Source of the DNA: Candidatus Hydrogenedens sp.
Lineage (GTDB): Bacteria; Hydrogenedentota; Hydrogenedentia; Hydrogenedentales; Hydrogenedentaceae
Assembly (NCBI GenBank): GCA_020216745.1
Contig: JAIWNQ010000137.1
Coordinates: forward strand, 1-16,170
Length of the DNA stretch: 16,170 nt
Direction: 5' to 3'
Each line of letters begins with the position of its first letter. The first letter of the stretch is position 1. Made by a program: the position numbers and the translations under genes. Under the pieces are notes generated by a model. It saw only the letters and a list, made by a program, of their open reading frames with translations, was not told the DNA's origin and searched no databases. Positions 6,860 to 15,033 of the stretch are shown here, piece by piece.

Positions 6860-7348
6860 TTATCTTACATTTTGTGTTGCAACTTCTTCATTTTTTTCCA
6901 CGATGGGTTTTATTGTAATCGTTCCACCAGCACTTTCTATTTTTTGCTTTGCTGACGGAGAAACTGCCTGGGCTATAATGTTCAACGGCTTCGTTAATTC
7001 ACCTTTACCTAAAATCTTAACTCCACCACGTTCTTTCTTAGCCAAACCTTTTTTGATTAAATCTTCAGCCGTTATTGTTACACCTGTATCAAAGTATTTC
7101 TCTAACAACTCAATATTCACAATAGACATCTTAATCCGTTTGATATGGTGGAAACCTCTCTTTGGTAGACGGCGATGCAATGGCATTTGCCCACCTTCAA
7201 ATCCAGGATTTTTAGCATAACCTGAACGTGATTGAGCACCTTTATGGCCACGGCATGACGTCTTACCATGTCCAGAACTTGGTCCTCTACCGACTCTCTT
7301 CTTTCTTTTTCTTGTTCCTGATGTATAGGTTAATGCATGTAGTTCCAT
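6860..7348 (-). CDS. rplO: 50S ribosomal protein L15
   Basis: Large-subunit assembly protein L15, 162 residues. The extended glycine- and arginine-rich N-terminal arm that threads into 23S rRNA is clear: RVGRGPSSGHGKTSCRGHKG at 18-37 and FEGGQMPLHRRLPKRGF at 50-66. The globular C-terminal part ends in a short acidic and polar tail (EKNEEVATQNVR), longer than in E. coli. The ATG at 7348 follows GAGGATGAAATAGT. It comes directly after rpsE with a 31-bp gap, so rpmD (L30), usually found here, is absent from this locus. The stop lies 13 bp before secY. Confidence 0.98.
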   Translation of the reverse strand: MELHALTYTSGTRKRKKRVGRGPSSGHGKTSCRGHKGAQSRSGYAKNPGFEGGQMPLHRRLPKRGFHHIKRIKMSIVNIELLEKYFDTGVTITAEDLIKKGLAKKERGGVKILGKGELTKPLNIIAQAVSPSAKQKIESAGGTITIKPIVEKNEEVATQNVR

Positions 7349-7379
7349 ACTATTTCATCCTCTAATTAATTCAAATTCT

Positions 7380-7934
7380 TTATACTTCCTTTGTTTTTGC
7401 TTTTCTTTGTGAACCTAAGCCTCGAATTTGCAATATCTCTTCTCGTGTTTTTAATTGCTTTAATCCATTCAAAGTCGCCCAGATAACATTCACAGATGTG
7501 TTTGAACCTAAGGACTTCGTTAACACATTAGAATAACCTGCAGCTTCCAACACCGCACGTACTGGACCTCCTGCTACGATACCTGTTCCTCTCGCTGCAG
7601 GCTTGAGTAATACTCGTGCCGCATCTGCTCTACCTAATACTTCATGCGGGATTGTCGTTTCAACGATAGGAACCTTAAACATGTTCTTCTTCGCTTTTTC
7701 AGTTGCCTTACGAATAGCGTCGACCGTTTCACCAGCTTTCCCGATAGCTGCACCTATTTGCCCTTTACCATCACCAACAACAACAAGTGCCGAAAAGCTA
7801 AACCGTTTACCACCTTTTACAACTTTGGCAACACGACTCACACGAATTACTTGTTCGATATACTCTGTTTGTTGTTGTTCTAAAACTGGACTTTCTTCTT
7901 CTTCCATCATTCTTCTTGGTTTTCTTTCCATCAT
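7380..7934 (-). CDS. rpsE: 30S ribosomal protein S5
   Basis: Small-subunit protein S5, 184 residues, which helps form the mRNA entry channel and affects decoding accuracy. The S5 N-terminal domain runs from about 25 to 90 ([20 protein letters not shown] at 39-58), and the C-terminal domain holds [20 protein letters not shown] (114-133). Two features differ from the usual pattern. An acidic, glutamine-rich N-terminal extension of about 20 residues ([14 protein letters not shown]) precedes the core. The segment normally like GKA-x-EVP reads [14 protein letters not shown] (64-77), lacking the proline. Two consecutive ATGs open the gene (7934 and 7931); AAGGAG lies ten bases before the first. The rplR stop falls within this leader. 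Confidence 0.97.
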   Translation of the reverse strand: MMERKPRRMMEEEESPVLEQQQTEYIEQVIRVSRVAKVVKGGKRFSFSALVVVGDGKGQIGAAIGKAGETVDAIRKATEKAKKNMFKVPIVETTIPHEVLGRADAARVLLKPAARGTGIVAGGPVRAVLEAAGYSNVLTKSLGSNTSVNVIWATLNGLKQLKTREEILQIRGLGSQRKAKTKEV

Positions 7935-7948
7935 AATCTTTCTTCTCC

Positions 7949-8302
7949 TTAGAATTTTAATCCAACTTCACGGGCTGCATCTGCAAGTGCTTTAACTCTA
8001 CCATGATAGAGATGTCCGCCACGGTCAAACGCTACCTGGGTTATTGACAGATCGAGTGCTTTCTTTGCAAGGGCACTGCCCACCTGTTTTGCAGCGTCAA
8101 TATTTCCACCTTTAATTTTCAACTGCACAGAGGACATAGCAACCAATGTTCGCCCTTGTGTATCGTCAATTAACTGAGCATAAATATGATTCAATGTTTT
8201 TGTAACACGTAATCTTGGTCGTTCTGGTGTTCCGAAAACCTTTTTTCGAACTCTCTTTTTACGTCGTTCTAAACGAAATATTTTTTCATAAATCTTTTTC
8301 AT
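7949..8302 (-). CDS. rplR: 50S ribosomal protein L18
   Basis: Large-subunit protein L18, 117 residues, which binds 5S rRNA with L5 in the central protuberance. The basic N-terminal tail ([15 protein letters not shown], 10-24) is followed by [20 protein letters not shown] (27-46). The C-terminal signature [20 protein letters not shown] lies at 92-111. Length and motifs are ordinary. The ATG at 8302 is 20 bp after rplF, and the TAA stop is 14 bp before rpsE, matching the conserved L6-L18-S5 order of the spc operon. Confidence 0.98.
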   Translation of the reverse strand: MKKIYEKIFRLERRKKRVRKKVFGTPERPRLRVTKTLNHIYAQLIDDTQGRTLVAMSSVQLKIKGGNIDAAKQVGSALAKKALDLSITQVAFDRGGHLYHGRVKALADAAREVGLKF

Positions 8303-8322
8303 ATATTATATCCCTATATATG

Positions 8323-8859
8323 TTATTTACCTGACTTTGTCTCTTTACGTCTTATACGTTCATAGTCATAACGAATGCCTTTACCTTTATAAGGTTCAGG
8401 TTTTCGCAGAGCACGAATATCTGCAGCAACCTGTCCGACAAGTTCCTTATCTATCCCTGAAATACGAATGGTCTGAGGATTATCCACCGTAAAGGTTATT
8501 CCCGGTGGCGGTTCTACACTTACTGGATGACTAAACCCAAGTGTCATATTTAAATTTTTCCCTTGCAACGATGCACGATATCCAACACCTTCAATCAGCA
8601 AGGTTTTCTGATATCCCTGAGTAACACCAATTATCATATTATGAATCAGGACCCGTGTTAAGCCATGCAGTGCCTTATGCTCTTTCTTATCGCTGGGTCT
8701 TTGCACAATAATTTGTTTATCCTCAATAATGATATTAACATCAGGATGGAAAGTTCGCTGTAATGTTCCTTTGGGTCCCGTTACTTTCAGGGTATTCCCT
8801 TGAAGTTCACATTTAACTCCATCAGGAATGGGTACCGGTAATTTACCTATCCGAGACAC
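8323..8859 (-). CDS. rplF: 50S ribosomal protein L6
   Basis: Large-subunit protein L6, 178 residues, located near the sarcin-ricin loop and the factor-binding site. Two duplicated L6 folds are visible: the first around MSRIGKLPVPIPDGV and VTGPKGTL (26-33), the second around IEGVGYRASLQG (89-100). The family signature PEPYKGKGIRY sits at 154-164. The start is GTG at 8859, supported by AAAGGG at suitable distance and by alignment to the invariant SRIGK opening. It follows rpsH by 35 bp. Confidence 0.98.
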   Translation of the reverse strand: MSRIGKLPVPIPDGVKCELQGNTLKVTGPKGTLQRTFHPDVNIIIEDKQIIVQRPSDKKEHKALHGLTRVLIHNMIIGVTQGYQKTLLIEGVGYRASLQGKNLNMTLGFSHPVSVEPPPGITFTVDNPQTIRISGIDKELVGQVAADIRALRKPEPYKGKGIRYDYERIRRKETKSGK

Positions 8860-8894
8860 TTTTTATCCCTTTCTATTTATCTTGTAATTTTTTA

Positions 8895-9293
8895 TTACCA
8901 TACTTCACAAATAATTTCACCACCAACCTTTTGCTTCTTGGCATCACGCCCTGTCATAACACCTAAAGGCGTTGACACAATCTGTATACCAAAACCGCTA
9001 CGTACAGGCTTCAAAGAACGGTAACCTGCATAACTACGAATACTGGGACGACTCACCCGACGTATTCCCTGAATCACAGAACGGCGGTCTTTGGTATATT
9101 TCAATTGGATACGTAACTGGGGTTTATTGTCTTCAGATTCCAACTGGTAATCACCAATAAACCCTTCCTTTTTAAGAACACGACAAATCTCTATTTTCAC
9201 ACGAGAAGCAGGTATCGTTACAGACATGTGTCCTGCTTGGATAGCATTTCGTATCCGTGTGAACATATCACTAATTGGGTCATTCATTGACAT
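8895..9293 (-). CDS. rpsH: 30S ribosomal protein S8
   Basis: Primary 16S rRNA-binding protein S8, 132 residues, normal length. It opens MSMNDPISDMFTRIRNA, almost the standard family start, and ends with the signature STPLGVMTGRDAKKQKVGGE (107-126) and the final IICEVW. In E. coli, S8 represses the spc operon by binding mRNA at the rplE start; I could not identify a convincing rRNA mimic here, so that control is untested. The ATG at 9293 is 23 bp after rpsN. Confidence 0.98.
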   Translation of the reverse strand: MSMNDPISDMFTRIRNAIQAGHMSVTIPASRVKIEICRVLKKEGFIGDYQLESEDNKPQLRIQLKYTKDRRSVIQGIRRVSRPSIRSYAGYRSLKPVRSGFGIQIVSTPLGVMTGRDAKKQKVGGEIICEVW

Positions 9294-9316
9294 ATCTTTA
9301 TTACCCTCTTGTTAAA

Positions 9317-9502
9317 TTACCAACTCGATTTCGTTACACCGGGAATCTTCCCCTCTAACGCGAGGGTCCGGAAACATATTCTACAAATCTGAAAATCTCG
9401 CATATAAGCTCTCGGCCTACCGCAACGTTTACAACGGTTATAACCCCGAACTTTGAATTTTGGGGGTCGACTCGCTTTAATCATCAAAGATTTTTTAGCC
9501 AC
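9317..9502 (-). CDS. rpsN: 30S ribosomal protein S14, type Z (zinc-binding)
   Basis: Short zinc-binding form of S14 (61 residues), placed in the 30S head near the A site. The zinc ribbon is complete: Cys24 and Cys27 (NRCKRCGRP) with Cys40 and Cys43 (ICRICFR). The long zinc-free S14 of E. coli lacks these and is around 100 residues. The C terminus [11 protein letters not shown] is the usual type Z ending. The start is GTG at 9502 with GGAG eight bases upstream. It lies between rplE and rpsH, the conserved place in the spc operon. Confidence 0.98.
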   Translation of the reverse strand: MAKKSLMIKASRPPKFKVRGYNRCKRCGRPRAYMRDFQICRICFRTLALEGKIPGVTKSSW

Positions 9503-9513
9503 AATAATTACTC

Positions 9514-10059
9514 CTATGTTGTAAATGGCATTCCAAACATTCTCAATATTTCACGATTCGCATCAGCAGAGGTTGAGTTCTTAAACACAAAGGTAACATT
9601 CATCCCTCTGACGCGTTGAACGCTATCTATATTAATCTCTGGGAATATAGTCTGCTCCTTAATCCCCAAAGTATAATTTCCAAATTCATCAAACGATTTC
9701 GTAGGAACCCCACGAAAATCGCGGATACGTGGGATAGCAATATTAAATAAACGATCCATAAACTCATACATTCGGTCACCTCGAAGGGTTACACGGCAAC
9801 CTATATTTGCTCCTTTACGCAATTTAAAATTAGATACTGACTTCCGTGCCTTGCGGATTTGCGGTTTCTGACCGGTAATAATCGACAGTTCAGACATGGC
9901 ATTATCCAAAAGCCGAGAATCCTGAGTGGCATCACCCACACCCATATTCACCACGATTTTTTCTAATCGCGGAACTTGCATTACATTTTTATATTGAAAT
10001 TTTTTCATTGCTTCCGGAACAATGTGTTGAAAATATCTTTCTTTTAACCTTGGAGCCAC
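9514..10059 (-). CDS. rplE: 50S ribosomal protein L5
   Basis: Large-subunit protein L5, 181 residues, which binds 5S rRNA and touches the P-site tRNA and the 30S head. Conserved stretches: [16 protein letters not shown] (29-44), [20 protein letters not shown] (61-80), [18 protein letters not shown] (87-104) and [17 protein letters not shown] (139-155). The start is GTG at 10059, with GGAG eight bases before it. The stop is 11 bp before rpsN and the start 16 bp after rplX. Confidence 0.98.
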   Translation of the reverse strand: MAPRLKERYFQHIVPEAMKKFQYKNVMQVPRLEKIVVNMGVGDATQDSRLLDNAMSELSIITGQKPQIRKARKSVSNFKLRKGANIGCRVTLRGDRMYEFMDRLFNIAIPRIRDFRGVPTKSFDEFGNYTLGIKEQTIFPEINIDSVQRVRGMNVTFVFKNSTSADANREILRMFGMPFTT

Positions 10060-10075
10060 GACTCAATCTCCTTCT

Positions 10076-10387
10076 TTAATCTAATGCTTCGCCGGTTGCT
10101 TCCCAAACACGCACCCGACGTCCATCTTCTAATCGTTTCATTTTTATCTTTGACGGGGCATTTATTGCTTCACACCATGGTGCTACATTGGAAATATGAA
10201 TAGGTGCTTCTTTTTGAACAATACCACCTGCTTGATTTCGAGCAGAAGGTTTGGTATGTCGTTTAACTATATTTACACCTTCAACCAGTAGTTGTTGTTT
10301 TTTGGGGTAGACTTCCAATACTCTACCCTTCTTCCCTTTATATTTTCCACGAATTACTAATACCGTGTCTTTCTTTCTTATATGCAT
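10076..10387 (-). CDS. rplX: 50S ribosomal protein L24
   Basis: Large-subunit assembly initiator L24, 103 residues from the ATG at 10387. The KOW motif occupies about residues 4-31 ([17 protein letters not shown], then RVLEVYPKK), followed by [14 protein letters not shown]. The open frame extends five codons further up to an ATG at 10402. That upstream ATG overlaps the GGAGG ribosome-binding site (10396-10400), which sits eight bases before 10387, so the internal MHIRKKD start is preferred and matches family N termini. The start lies 17 bp after rplN. Confidence 0.96.
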   Translation of the reverse strand: MHIRKKDTVLVIRGKYKGKKGRVLEVYPKKQQLLVEGVNIVKRHTKPSARNQAGGIVQKEAPIHISNVAPWCEAINAPSKIKMKRLEDGRRVRVWEATGEALD

Positions 10388-10395
10388 CGGGCTTA

Positions 10396-10400
10396 CCTCC
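10396..10400 (-). promoter_or_regulatory. Shine-Dalgarno site that decides the rplX start
   Basis: GGAGG on the minus strand, eight bases before the ATG at 10387. The in-frame ATG at 10402 overlaps this site and has no Shine-Dalgarno of its own, so translation of L24 should begin at 10387. Confidence 0.85.
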
Positions 10401-10404
10401 ATTT

Positions 10405-10773
10405 CTATAAAACTTCCGGAGCCAGGGAAACAATACGCATAAACCCTTTTTCCCGCAGTTCGCGGGCAACAGGTCCAAAAATACGTGTTCCCCGAGGTTC
10501 CATTTGATTGTTAAGTATCACTGCTGCATTAGAATCGAATCGGATGGTAGTCCCATCAGGACGTTGAGTGTCACGACGCATGCGGACAATAACCGCTTTT
10601 ACCACCTCACCTTTCTTAACATTAGAGTTAGGAATTGCTTCTTTCACACTTGCGGTGATAATATCGCCTAAACCCGCATATCTCCGTTTCGAGCTACCCA
10701 TCACTTGAATAACTCGTATTACACGGGCTCCTGAGTTATCCGCTACTTTTAATCTTGAATATATTTGAATCAT
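10405..10773 (-). CDS. rplN: 50S ribosomal protein L14
   Basis: Large-subunit protein L14, 122 residues, exactly the common bacterial length. It forms intersubunit bridges with the 30S and is the docking site for the silencing factor RsfS. The L14 features are clear: [19 protein letters not shown] (6-24), [19 protein letters not shown] (71-89) and [14 protein letters not shown] (95-108). Its ATG overlaps the rpsQ TGA stop in an ATGA (10770-10773), which suggests translational coupling with S17. The TAG stop is 17 bp before rplX. Confidence 0.98.
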   Translation of the reverse strand: MIQIYSRLKVADNSGARVIRVIQVMGSSKRRYAGLGDIITASVKEAIPNSNVKKGEVVKAVIVRMRRDTQRPDGTTIRFDSNAAVILNNQMEPRGTRIFGPVARELREKGFMRIVSLAPEVL

Positions 10774-11144
10774 TGTGACACTTGCTCCTCTGCCGTTTGT
10801 TCTGAGGTTGTTATTGCCTCTAATTCACTTTCATCTATTGCCAAATCACTTTCAACACTTTTTTTCTTTAGAACCTCAGCAGACTGAATAATTTCTACTA
10901 ACCGCCACCGTTTTGTTTTACTTAACGGACGGCATTCCCGAATCCGAACTACATCGCCAACCTTTGCTTTATTCTCTTCGTCATGGGCTTTGTATTTCTT
11001 GGTTCGCTTTATACCCTTCTTATAAAGGGGGTGAAACTTTAAACGTTCCACGCTGACAGTTATCGTCTTATTCATGGCATCACTCGTAACAACTCCAACG
11101 AGTTCTTTTTTTATGCCGATAATTTTTTTACTTTCTGAACTCAT
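10770..11144 (-). CDS. rpsQ: 30S ribosomal protein S17 with C-terminal extension
   Basis: OB-fold small-subunit protein S17 that binds 16S rRNA helices in the body. The core spans about 10-90: [18 protein letters not shown] (17-34), [18 protein letters not shown] (38-55) and [20 protein letters not shown] (63-82). At 124 residues it is about 40 longer than a typical bacterial S17 of around 85. The extra residues (91-124) are polar and strongly acidic, with no motif I recognise ([18 protein letters not shown], then TAEEQVSQ). The reading frame is intact and overlaps the rplN start by four bases, so the extension is unlikely to be an assembly artefact. The ATG at 11144 is 29 bp after rpmC. Confidence 0.96.
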   Translation of the reverse strand: MSSESKKIIGIKKELVGVVTSDAMNKTITVSVERLKFHPLYKKGIKRTKKYKAHDEENKAKVGDVVRIRECRPLSKTKRWRLVEIIQSAEVLKKKSVESDLAIDESELEAITTSEQTAEEQVSQ

Positions 11145-11173
11145 AGTTCTTTATTCCTGATTCTCCAGTTACT

Positions 11174-11404
11174 TTATTTATGCTTACGGGTCTTTTTCAA
11201 TATTTTAGGTTCCTGTGCTAATTCACGCTCACGCAAAATGGTCTTTATGCGTGCAATATCTCTACGGGCAAGACGACCTGCCCGAACGTTATCTACAACT
11301 CCCGTAACCAGCTTCAGACGGAAGTTTATCAATTCCTTCTTTTTCTCTTCGAGAAGTGCCATCAATTCTTCGTTCGTTTTTTCTCGTAAATCTTTTGGTT
11401 GCAT
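11174..11404 (-). CDS. rpmC: 50S ribosomal protein L29
   Basis: Large-subunit protein L29, 76 residues, located at the polypeptide tunnel exit beside L23, where signal recognition particle and trigger factor dock. It shows the two-helix hairpin of the family: DLREKTNEELMALLEEKKKE (5-24), then the loop FRLKLVTGVVDN (28-39) and RLARRDIARIKTILRERE (44-61). A basic tail (KILKKTRKHK) makes it slightly longer than E. coli L29 (63). The ATG at 11404 is 24 bp after rplP. Confidence 0.97.
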   Translation of the reverse strand: MQPKDLREKTNEELMALLEEKKKELINFRLKLVTGVVDNVRAGRLARRDIARIKTILRERELAQEPKILKKTRKHK

Positions 11405-11428
11405 GGTTAAAATCCTCGCCTCCGGGTA

Positions 11429-11836
11429 TTAACTTCGTTTTATAATAGTGGTTTTGATAGGCAATTTATGTCCTGCCAATCGAAATGCTTCTTCAGCCAA
11501 TTCATGGTCTACACCTTCTACCTCAAAAAGGATACGTCCTCTTTTCACAACCGCAACCCATTCTTCCGGTGCTCCTTTACCTTTACCCATTCGTGTTTCT
11601 GCTGGCTTCTTTGAAATGGGTTTATCAGGAAATACGCGAACGAAAATCTTTCCGCCACGTTTTAGATGTCTCGTAATTGCAATACGAGCCGCCTCAATTT
11701 GGCGAGCAGTTATCCATGCTGTTTGTAATGCTTTTAACCCATATTCGCCAAAATTAACCTCTGTCGCTCCTTTGGATACTCCACGTCTGCGACCTCTTTG
11801 CTGTTTTCTATATTTTGTCCTTCTTGGAGATAACAT
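11429..11836 (-). CDS. rplP: 50S ribosomal protein L16
   Basis: Large-subunit protein L16, 135 residues, which helps position the A-site tRNA near the peptidyl-transferase centre. Family marks: the start [39 protein letters not shown] (44-63), [20 protein letters not shown] (68-87) and KLPIKTTII near the end. Arg82 occupies the position of E. coli Arg81, which is hydroxylated there by YcfD; whether this organism modifies it is unknown. The ATG at 11836 is 21 bp after rpsC. Confidence 0.98.
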   Translation of the reverse strand: MLSPRRTKYRKQQRGRRRGVSKGATEVNFGEYGLKALQTAWITARQIEAARIAITRHLKRGGKIFVRVFPDKPISKKPAETRMGKGKGAPEEWVAVVKRGRILFEVEGVDHELAEEAFRLAGHKLPIKTTIIKRS

Positions 11837-11857
11837 TTATATACTCCTTAACCCTTT

Positions 11858-12589
11858 TTAGGTTTGTTTACTTCTTGGTGTTCTTTTTCCAGAACCACGT
11901 TCCCTACCCGCAGGAGAAACTCGGAACGTTTCAACGCCTGCAACACCGGAAACATACTCTTTCGGTGGGACATCGCCTAAATAAATCCATACTTTCACAC
12001 CGATAGTCCCATATGTGGTAAAACTGGTCGCTGTGCCATAATCTACCCACGCCCTCAACGTATGCAGAGGGACACTTCCTTCATGGGTTTGTTCTGCACG
12101 TGCAATTTCCGCACCGTTCAAACGACCCGCAACACGGATACGAATCCCTTTGGCTCCCGCACGGATAGCATTTTCTACGGCACGCTTCATCGCACGACGG
12201 AACGACGCACGTTTCTCTATTTGAAGCGCTATATTCTCAGCAACCAATTGTGCATTCAATTCAGGAAGTTTCACTTCCACTATCTGTAAACTTATAATTC
12301 GTCCGGGACATAATATTTCTATTTCCGCTTTTAACTTTTCTAATTCCAGTCCACGTTGACCAATAACTAAACCCGGACGTGCGGTATACACCAAAATCTT
12401 TACTCGTTTTCCTGCACGTTCTACATCAACTCGTGCCACACCAGAGGCGAACAGCCTCTTTTTAAGATATTCACGTATCTTAAGGTCTTCATGGAATAAC
12501 GACGTGTAGTCTCTCTCGTTATACCATACAGAAGACCATTTTTCAATGACTCCTAAACGGAATCCAAATGGATGAACTTTTTGTCCCAC
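11858..12589 (-). CDS. rpsC: 30S ribosomal protein S3
   Basis: Small-subunit protein S3, 243 residues, part of the mRNA entry channel and ribosomal helicase. The start [13 protein letters not shown] is canonical. The type II KH domain has its GxxG loop at Gly77-Gln-Arg-Gly80 (LVIGQRG). Arg131, Arg132 and Lys135 (FRRAMKRAV) match the E. coli residues involved in mRNA unwinding. The C-terminal domain includes [12 protein letters not shown] (155-166) and [10 protein letters not shown] (194-203), and the end is basic. The start codon is GTG at 12589 with GGAGATACGC before it. Spacing to rplV is 12 bp. Confidence 0.98.
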   Translation of the reverse strand: MGQKVHPFGFRLGVIEKWSSVWYNERDYTSLFHEDLKIREYLKKRLFASGVARVDVERAGKRVKILVYTARPGLVIGQRGLELEKLKAEIEILCPGRIISLQIVEVKLPELNAQLVAENIALQIEKRASFRRAMKRAVENAIRAGAKGIRIRVAGRLNGAEIARAEQTHEGSVPLHTLRAWVDYGTATSFTTYGTIGVKVWIYLGDVPPKEYVSGVAGVETFRVSPAGRERGSGKRTPRSKQT

Positions 12590-12601
12590 GCGTATCTCCT
12601 T

Positions 12602-12982
12602 CTATTTCTTCTTTGCGGGTGTTGTTTTTCTTTCTTCGCCAGCAAGGACGATATGTATATGTGAATGACGATGTCGTATACGAACCGCACGTCCCCGAGG
12701 TGCCGCTTGATAGGAACGCGTTATACGTCCCGGGTCCACGCGTATTTCAACTATTTTCATCTCGTCAGTATCTATTCGCACTTTACCTTGTCTCGCCTTC
12801 TCCTCTGCATTTGCCACAGCAGACTGTAACAATTTAAGTAAAGGCTCTGCAGAACGTTTCAACGTAAAAGAGAGGATGTCTCTTGCCTCTTGAACTTTAC
12901 AACCACGTATTAAATCAACCACCAGTCGCACTTTACGTGGCGACATAGGCAAATGTCGTAAATGGGCTTCCGCAAAAATCAT
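12602..12982 (-). CDS. rplV: 50S ribosomal protein L22
   Basis: Large-subunit protein L22, 126 residues. Its beta-hairpin lines the nascent-peptide tunnel constriction, where mutations can give macrolide resistance. The sequence has MSPRKVRLVVDLIRG (13-27), LLKLLQSAVANAEEKA (48-63) and the hairpin tip PRGRAVRIRHRHSHI (95-109). The hairpin has no visible deletion. A lysine-rich tail of about ten residues follows. The ATG at 12982 is 10 bp after rpsS. Confidence 0.98.
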   Translation of the reverse strand: MIFAEAHLRHLPMSPRKVRLVVDLIRGCKVQEARDILSFTLKRSAEPLLKLLQSAVANAEEKARQGKVRIDTDEMKIVEIRVDPGRITRSYQAAPRGRAVRIRHRHSHIHIVLAGEERKTTPAKKK

Positions 12983-12992
12983 GGTTTAACTC

Positions 12993-13262
12993 CTATTTCT
13001 TTTTACTATCCGGATGTCCGTGGAATGTTCGGGTTGGAGCAAACTCACCTAATTTATGCCCAACCATATTTTCTGTAATAAACACAGGAATAAATGATTT
13101 TCCGTTATGAACCGCAATCGTCAAACCAACCATCTCTGGGATAACAGTAGAACGACGAGACCATGTACGAATAACCTTGCGGTCACCTGTGCTCTGTTGC
13201 TTCATAATTTTATCTAACAGAGACTGGTCAATAAAATAACCTTTTTTTAGTGAACGAGGCAC
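12993..13262 (-). CDS. rpsS: 30S ribosomal protein S19
   Basis: Small-subunit head protein S19, 89 residues, partner of S13 at the intersubunit bridge. Motifs are standard: [11 protein letters not shown] at the start, [14 protein letters not shown] (33-46), [20 protein letters not shown] (52-71) and [12 protein letters not shown] (72-83). The start is GTG at 13262, the only one that keeps the conserved PRSLKKG opening, with AGGAG about eight bases upstream. It lies 17 bp after rplB. Confidence 0.98.
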   Translation of the reverse strand: MPRSLKKGYFIDQSLLDKIMKQQSTGDRKVIRTWSRRSTVIPEMVGLTIAVHNGKSFIPVFITENMVGHKLGEFAPTRTFHGHPDSKKK

Positions 13263-13279
13263 CTTTTATCTCCTACTCA

Positions 13280-14101
13280 TTATTTCTGATTTCTTCGTCT
13301 TAATATATATTTATTCGTCCTATGATTTTTCTTCCGTGTCTTATAGCCTTTGGTGGGCTTACCCCACGGTGTAACAGGATGTCTTCCACCACGGGTTCGG
13401 CCACCTAAAGGATGGTCTACTGGGTTCATCGTCTCACCACGCACTTTAGGGCGTCGACTTAACCAGCGAGTCCTACCTGCCTTACCAAGGCTAATATTAA
13501 TATGCTCTTCATTGCCAACAACACCAATAGTCGCACGGCAAATACTTAGCACTCTACGCATCTCACCAGAAGGCATACGTAACACTACAAACCTGCCTTC
13601 CTTGGCAAGTAGTTGGCAACTGTTTCCTGCTGAACGGGCAATTTGTCCACCTTTACCCGGCGTTAATTCGACATTATGCACCATCGTCCCTAATGGGATT
13701 TTTGCCAGAGGCAGGCAATTTCCAACTTCAAAATCAACATCATCACCACTCATAATGGTTTGGCCTACCGTTAACCCTTGAGGTGCAAGAATATACCTTT
13801 TTTCACCATCTACATAAGTAATTAAAGCAATATTTGCAGAACGCATTGGGTCATATTCTATAGCGGTAACTTTTCCGGGGATGCCATCTTTATCACGGCG
13901 AAAATCTACAATACGATATAGACGTTTATGACCACCACCGCGTCTGCGAACTGTAATTCTACCTAAATTATTCCTGCCCGCTTTCTGTTTGAACGATATT
14001 AACAAACTCTTTTCCGGTTCTTTCTTTGTAAGAGCCGAAAAATCAGCCACCGTCATATGCCTACGAGACGGCGTATATGGTTTAAATCTCTTCAATGGCA
14101 T
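13280..14101 (-). CDS. rplB: 50S ribosomal protein L2
   Basis: Large-subunit protein L2, 273 residues, a primary 23S rRNA binder needed for subunit association and peptidyl-transferase activity. The N-terminal domain has [17 protein letters not shown] (47-63). The C-terminal part has [11 protein letters not shown] (149-159) and [20 protein letters not shown] (225-244). His230 corresponds to E. coli His229, known to be important for activity. The usual second histidine of the HPHGGG signature is Leu232 here, as in many bacteria. The ATG at 14101 is 12 bp after rplW. Confidence 0.98.
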   Translation of the reverse strand: MPLKRFKPYTPSRRHMTVADFSALTKKEPEKSLLISFKQKAGRNNLGRITVRRRGGGHKRLYRIVDFRRDKDGIPGKVTAIEYDPMRSANIALITYVDGEKRYILAPQGLTVGQTIMSGDDVDFEVGNCLPLAKIPLGTMVHNVELTPGKGGQIARSAGNSCQLLAKEGRFVVLRMPSGEMRRVLSICRATIGVVGNEEHINISLGKAGRTRWLSRRPKVRGETMNPVDHPLGGRTRGGRHPVTPWGKPTKGYKTRKKNHRTNKYILRRRNQK

Positions 14102-14113
14102 ATTTTCTTACTC

Positions 14114-14407
14114 CTAAACGAGTTCTATTTTTTCACCCGGCCGAAGGGTAACAATGGCTTTTTTCCAATTTGCCTTTTTTCCCATCTGACGAGTTCTAAA
14201 AGTTCTTCTTGTTTTCCCTTTATAATTCATGGTGTTCACACTCACCACATGAACACCGGGAAACATTTCTTCAATAGCTCTTTTTATTTGAATTTTGTTC
14301 GCCTTAGAATCAACCCGAAATGTATACTGATTCGCTTTTGCCGTCTGTATTTGCGACTCTTCTGTTATAACGGGCTTCTTAATTATGTGATAAACTTCCT
14401 GACTCAT
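14114..14407 (-). CDS. rplW: 50S ribosomal protein L23
   Basis: Large-subunit protein L23, 97 residues, at the tunnel exit and the main docking point for trigger factor and signal recognition particle. Conserved parts are IIKKPVITEES (8-18), YTFRVDSKANKIQIKRAIEE (28-47), VVSVNTMNYKGKTRR (54-68) and WKKAIVTLRPGEKIEL (81-96). The ATG at 14407 overlaps the rplD TGA stop as ATGA (14404-14407), indicating coupled translation with L4. Confidence 0.98.
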   Translation of the reverse strand: MSQEVYHIIKKPVITEESQIQTAKANQYTFRVDSKANKIQIKRAIEEMFPGVHVVSVNTMNYKGKTRRTFRTRQMGKKANWKKAIVTLRPGEKIELV

Positions 14408-15030
14408 GATAATCTTTCCTCCAATGAAGGAATGGCTTCTTCCTGAATGTATATTTTATATGCCCATAACACATCGTATGCATTAACATCCATCGCAGTT
14501 TTTACCTCAACATTAGGAATATTCCGGGTAGAGAGAAGCAGATTCTTATCAATATCCTGTGTGATAAACAGCGTCTTCTTTTTCTCCGGATTAATTCGAG
14601 CTAATACTTCCGCAACTGCTTTGGTTTTTATCTGTTCCACTTTTAAACCTGCGATTCCGAAAAGCCGCTGATTTCTTAGCCGGTCACTTAGCGAACTACA
14701 CAATGCTAATCGCTTCATCTTCACCGGCACATCAATACGATAATCCCGCGGGCGAGGACCGAAAACTATACCACCTCCTCGCATTTGTGGTTCTCGAATA
14801 CTTCCATGGCGGGCATTTCCTGTCCCTTTTTGACGGTATGGCTTTTTACCTCCGCCACTAACTTCACCACGGTTCTTCGTTTTATGTTGTCCTGTATGAA
14901 GGGAACTACGCAACGCTTTTACTACTTCATAAACAAGCGTTTCACGGATAGGCGCATCAAATACTTCCGCCTTTACTTCCCGTTCATACTGTAATTGACC
15001 TTGTGTATCGATAACTGGAATTACAGCCAT
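14404..15030 (-). CDS. rplD: 50S ribosomal protein L4
   Basis: Large-subunit protein L4, 208 residues. The globular domain carries a long loop that lines the exit tunnel opposite L22, visible at about 48-95 with KKPYRQKGTGNARHGS (62-77) and GGIVFGPRPRDY (86-97). In E. coli L4 also represses the S10 operon through its leader; here the operon starts within a tuf-containing transcript and no such leader is visible. The ATG at 15030 is only three bases after the rplC stop, so the Shine-Dalgarno must lie inside rplC or translation is coupled. The end overlaps rplW by four bases. Confidence 0.98.
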   Translation of the reverse strand: MAVIPVIDTQGQLQYEREVKAEVFDAPIRETLVYEVVKALRSSLHTGQHKTKNRGEVSGGGKKPYRQKGTGNARHGSIREPQMRGGGIVFGPRPRDYRIDVPVKMKRLALCSSLSDRLRNQRLFGIAGLKVEQIKTKAVAEVLARINPEKKKTLFITQDIDKNLLLSTRNIPNVEVKTAMDVNAYDVLWAYKIYIQEEAIPSLEERLS

Positions 15031-15033
15031 GGC

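Noticed and set aside
10388..10402. Five-codon N-terminal extension of L24 from the ATG at 10402
   Set aside because: The upstream ATG overlaps the GGAGG site that serves the ATG at 10387, and family members begin near MHIRKKD.
11448..11861. 137-codon plus-strand frame opposite rplP
   Set aside because: Entirely antisense to L16; composition follows the complement of a conserved gene and no ribosome-binding site or homology is evident.
13350..13781. 143-codon plus-strand frame opposite rplB
   Set aside because: Antisense shadow of L2; long only because the conserved gene avoids certain codons on the other strand.
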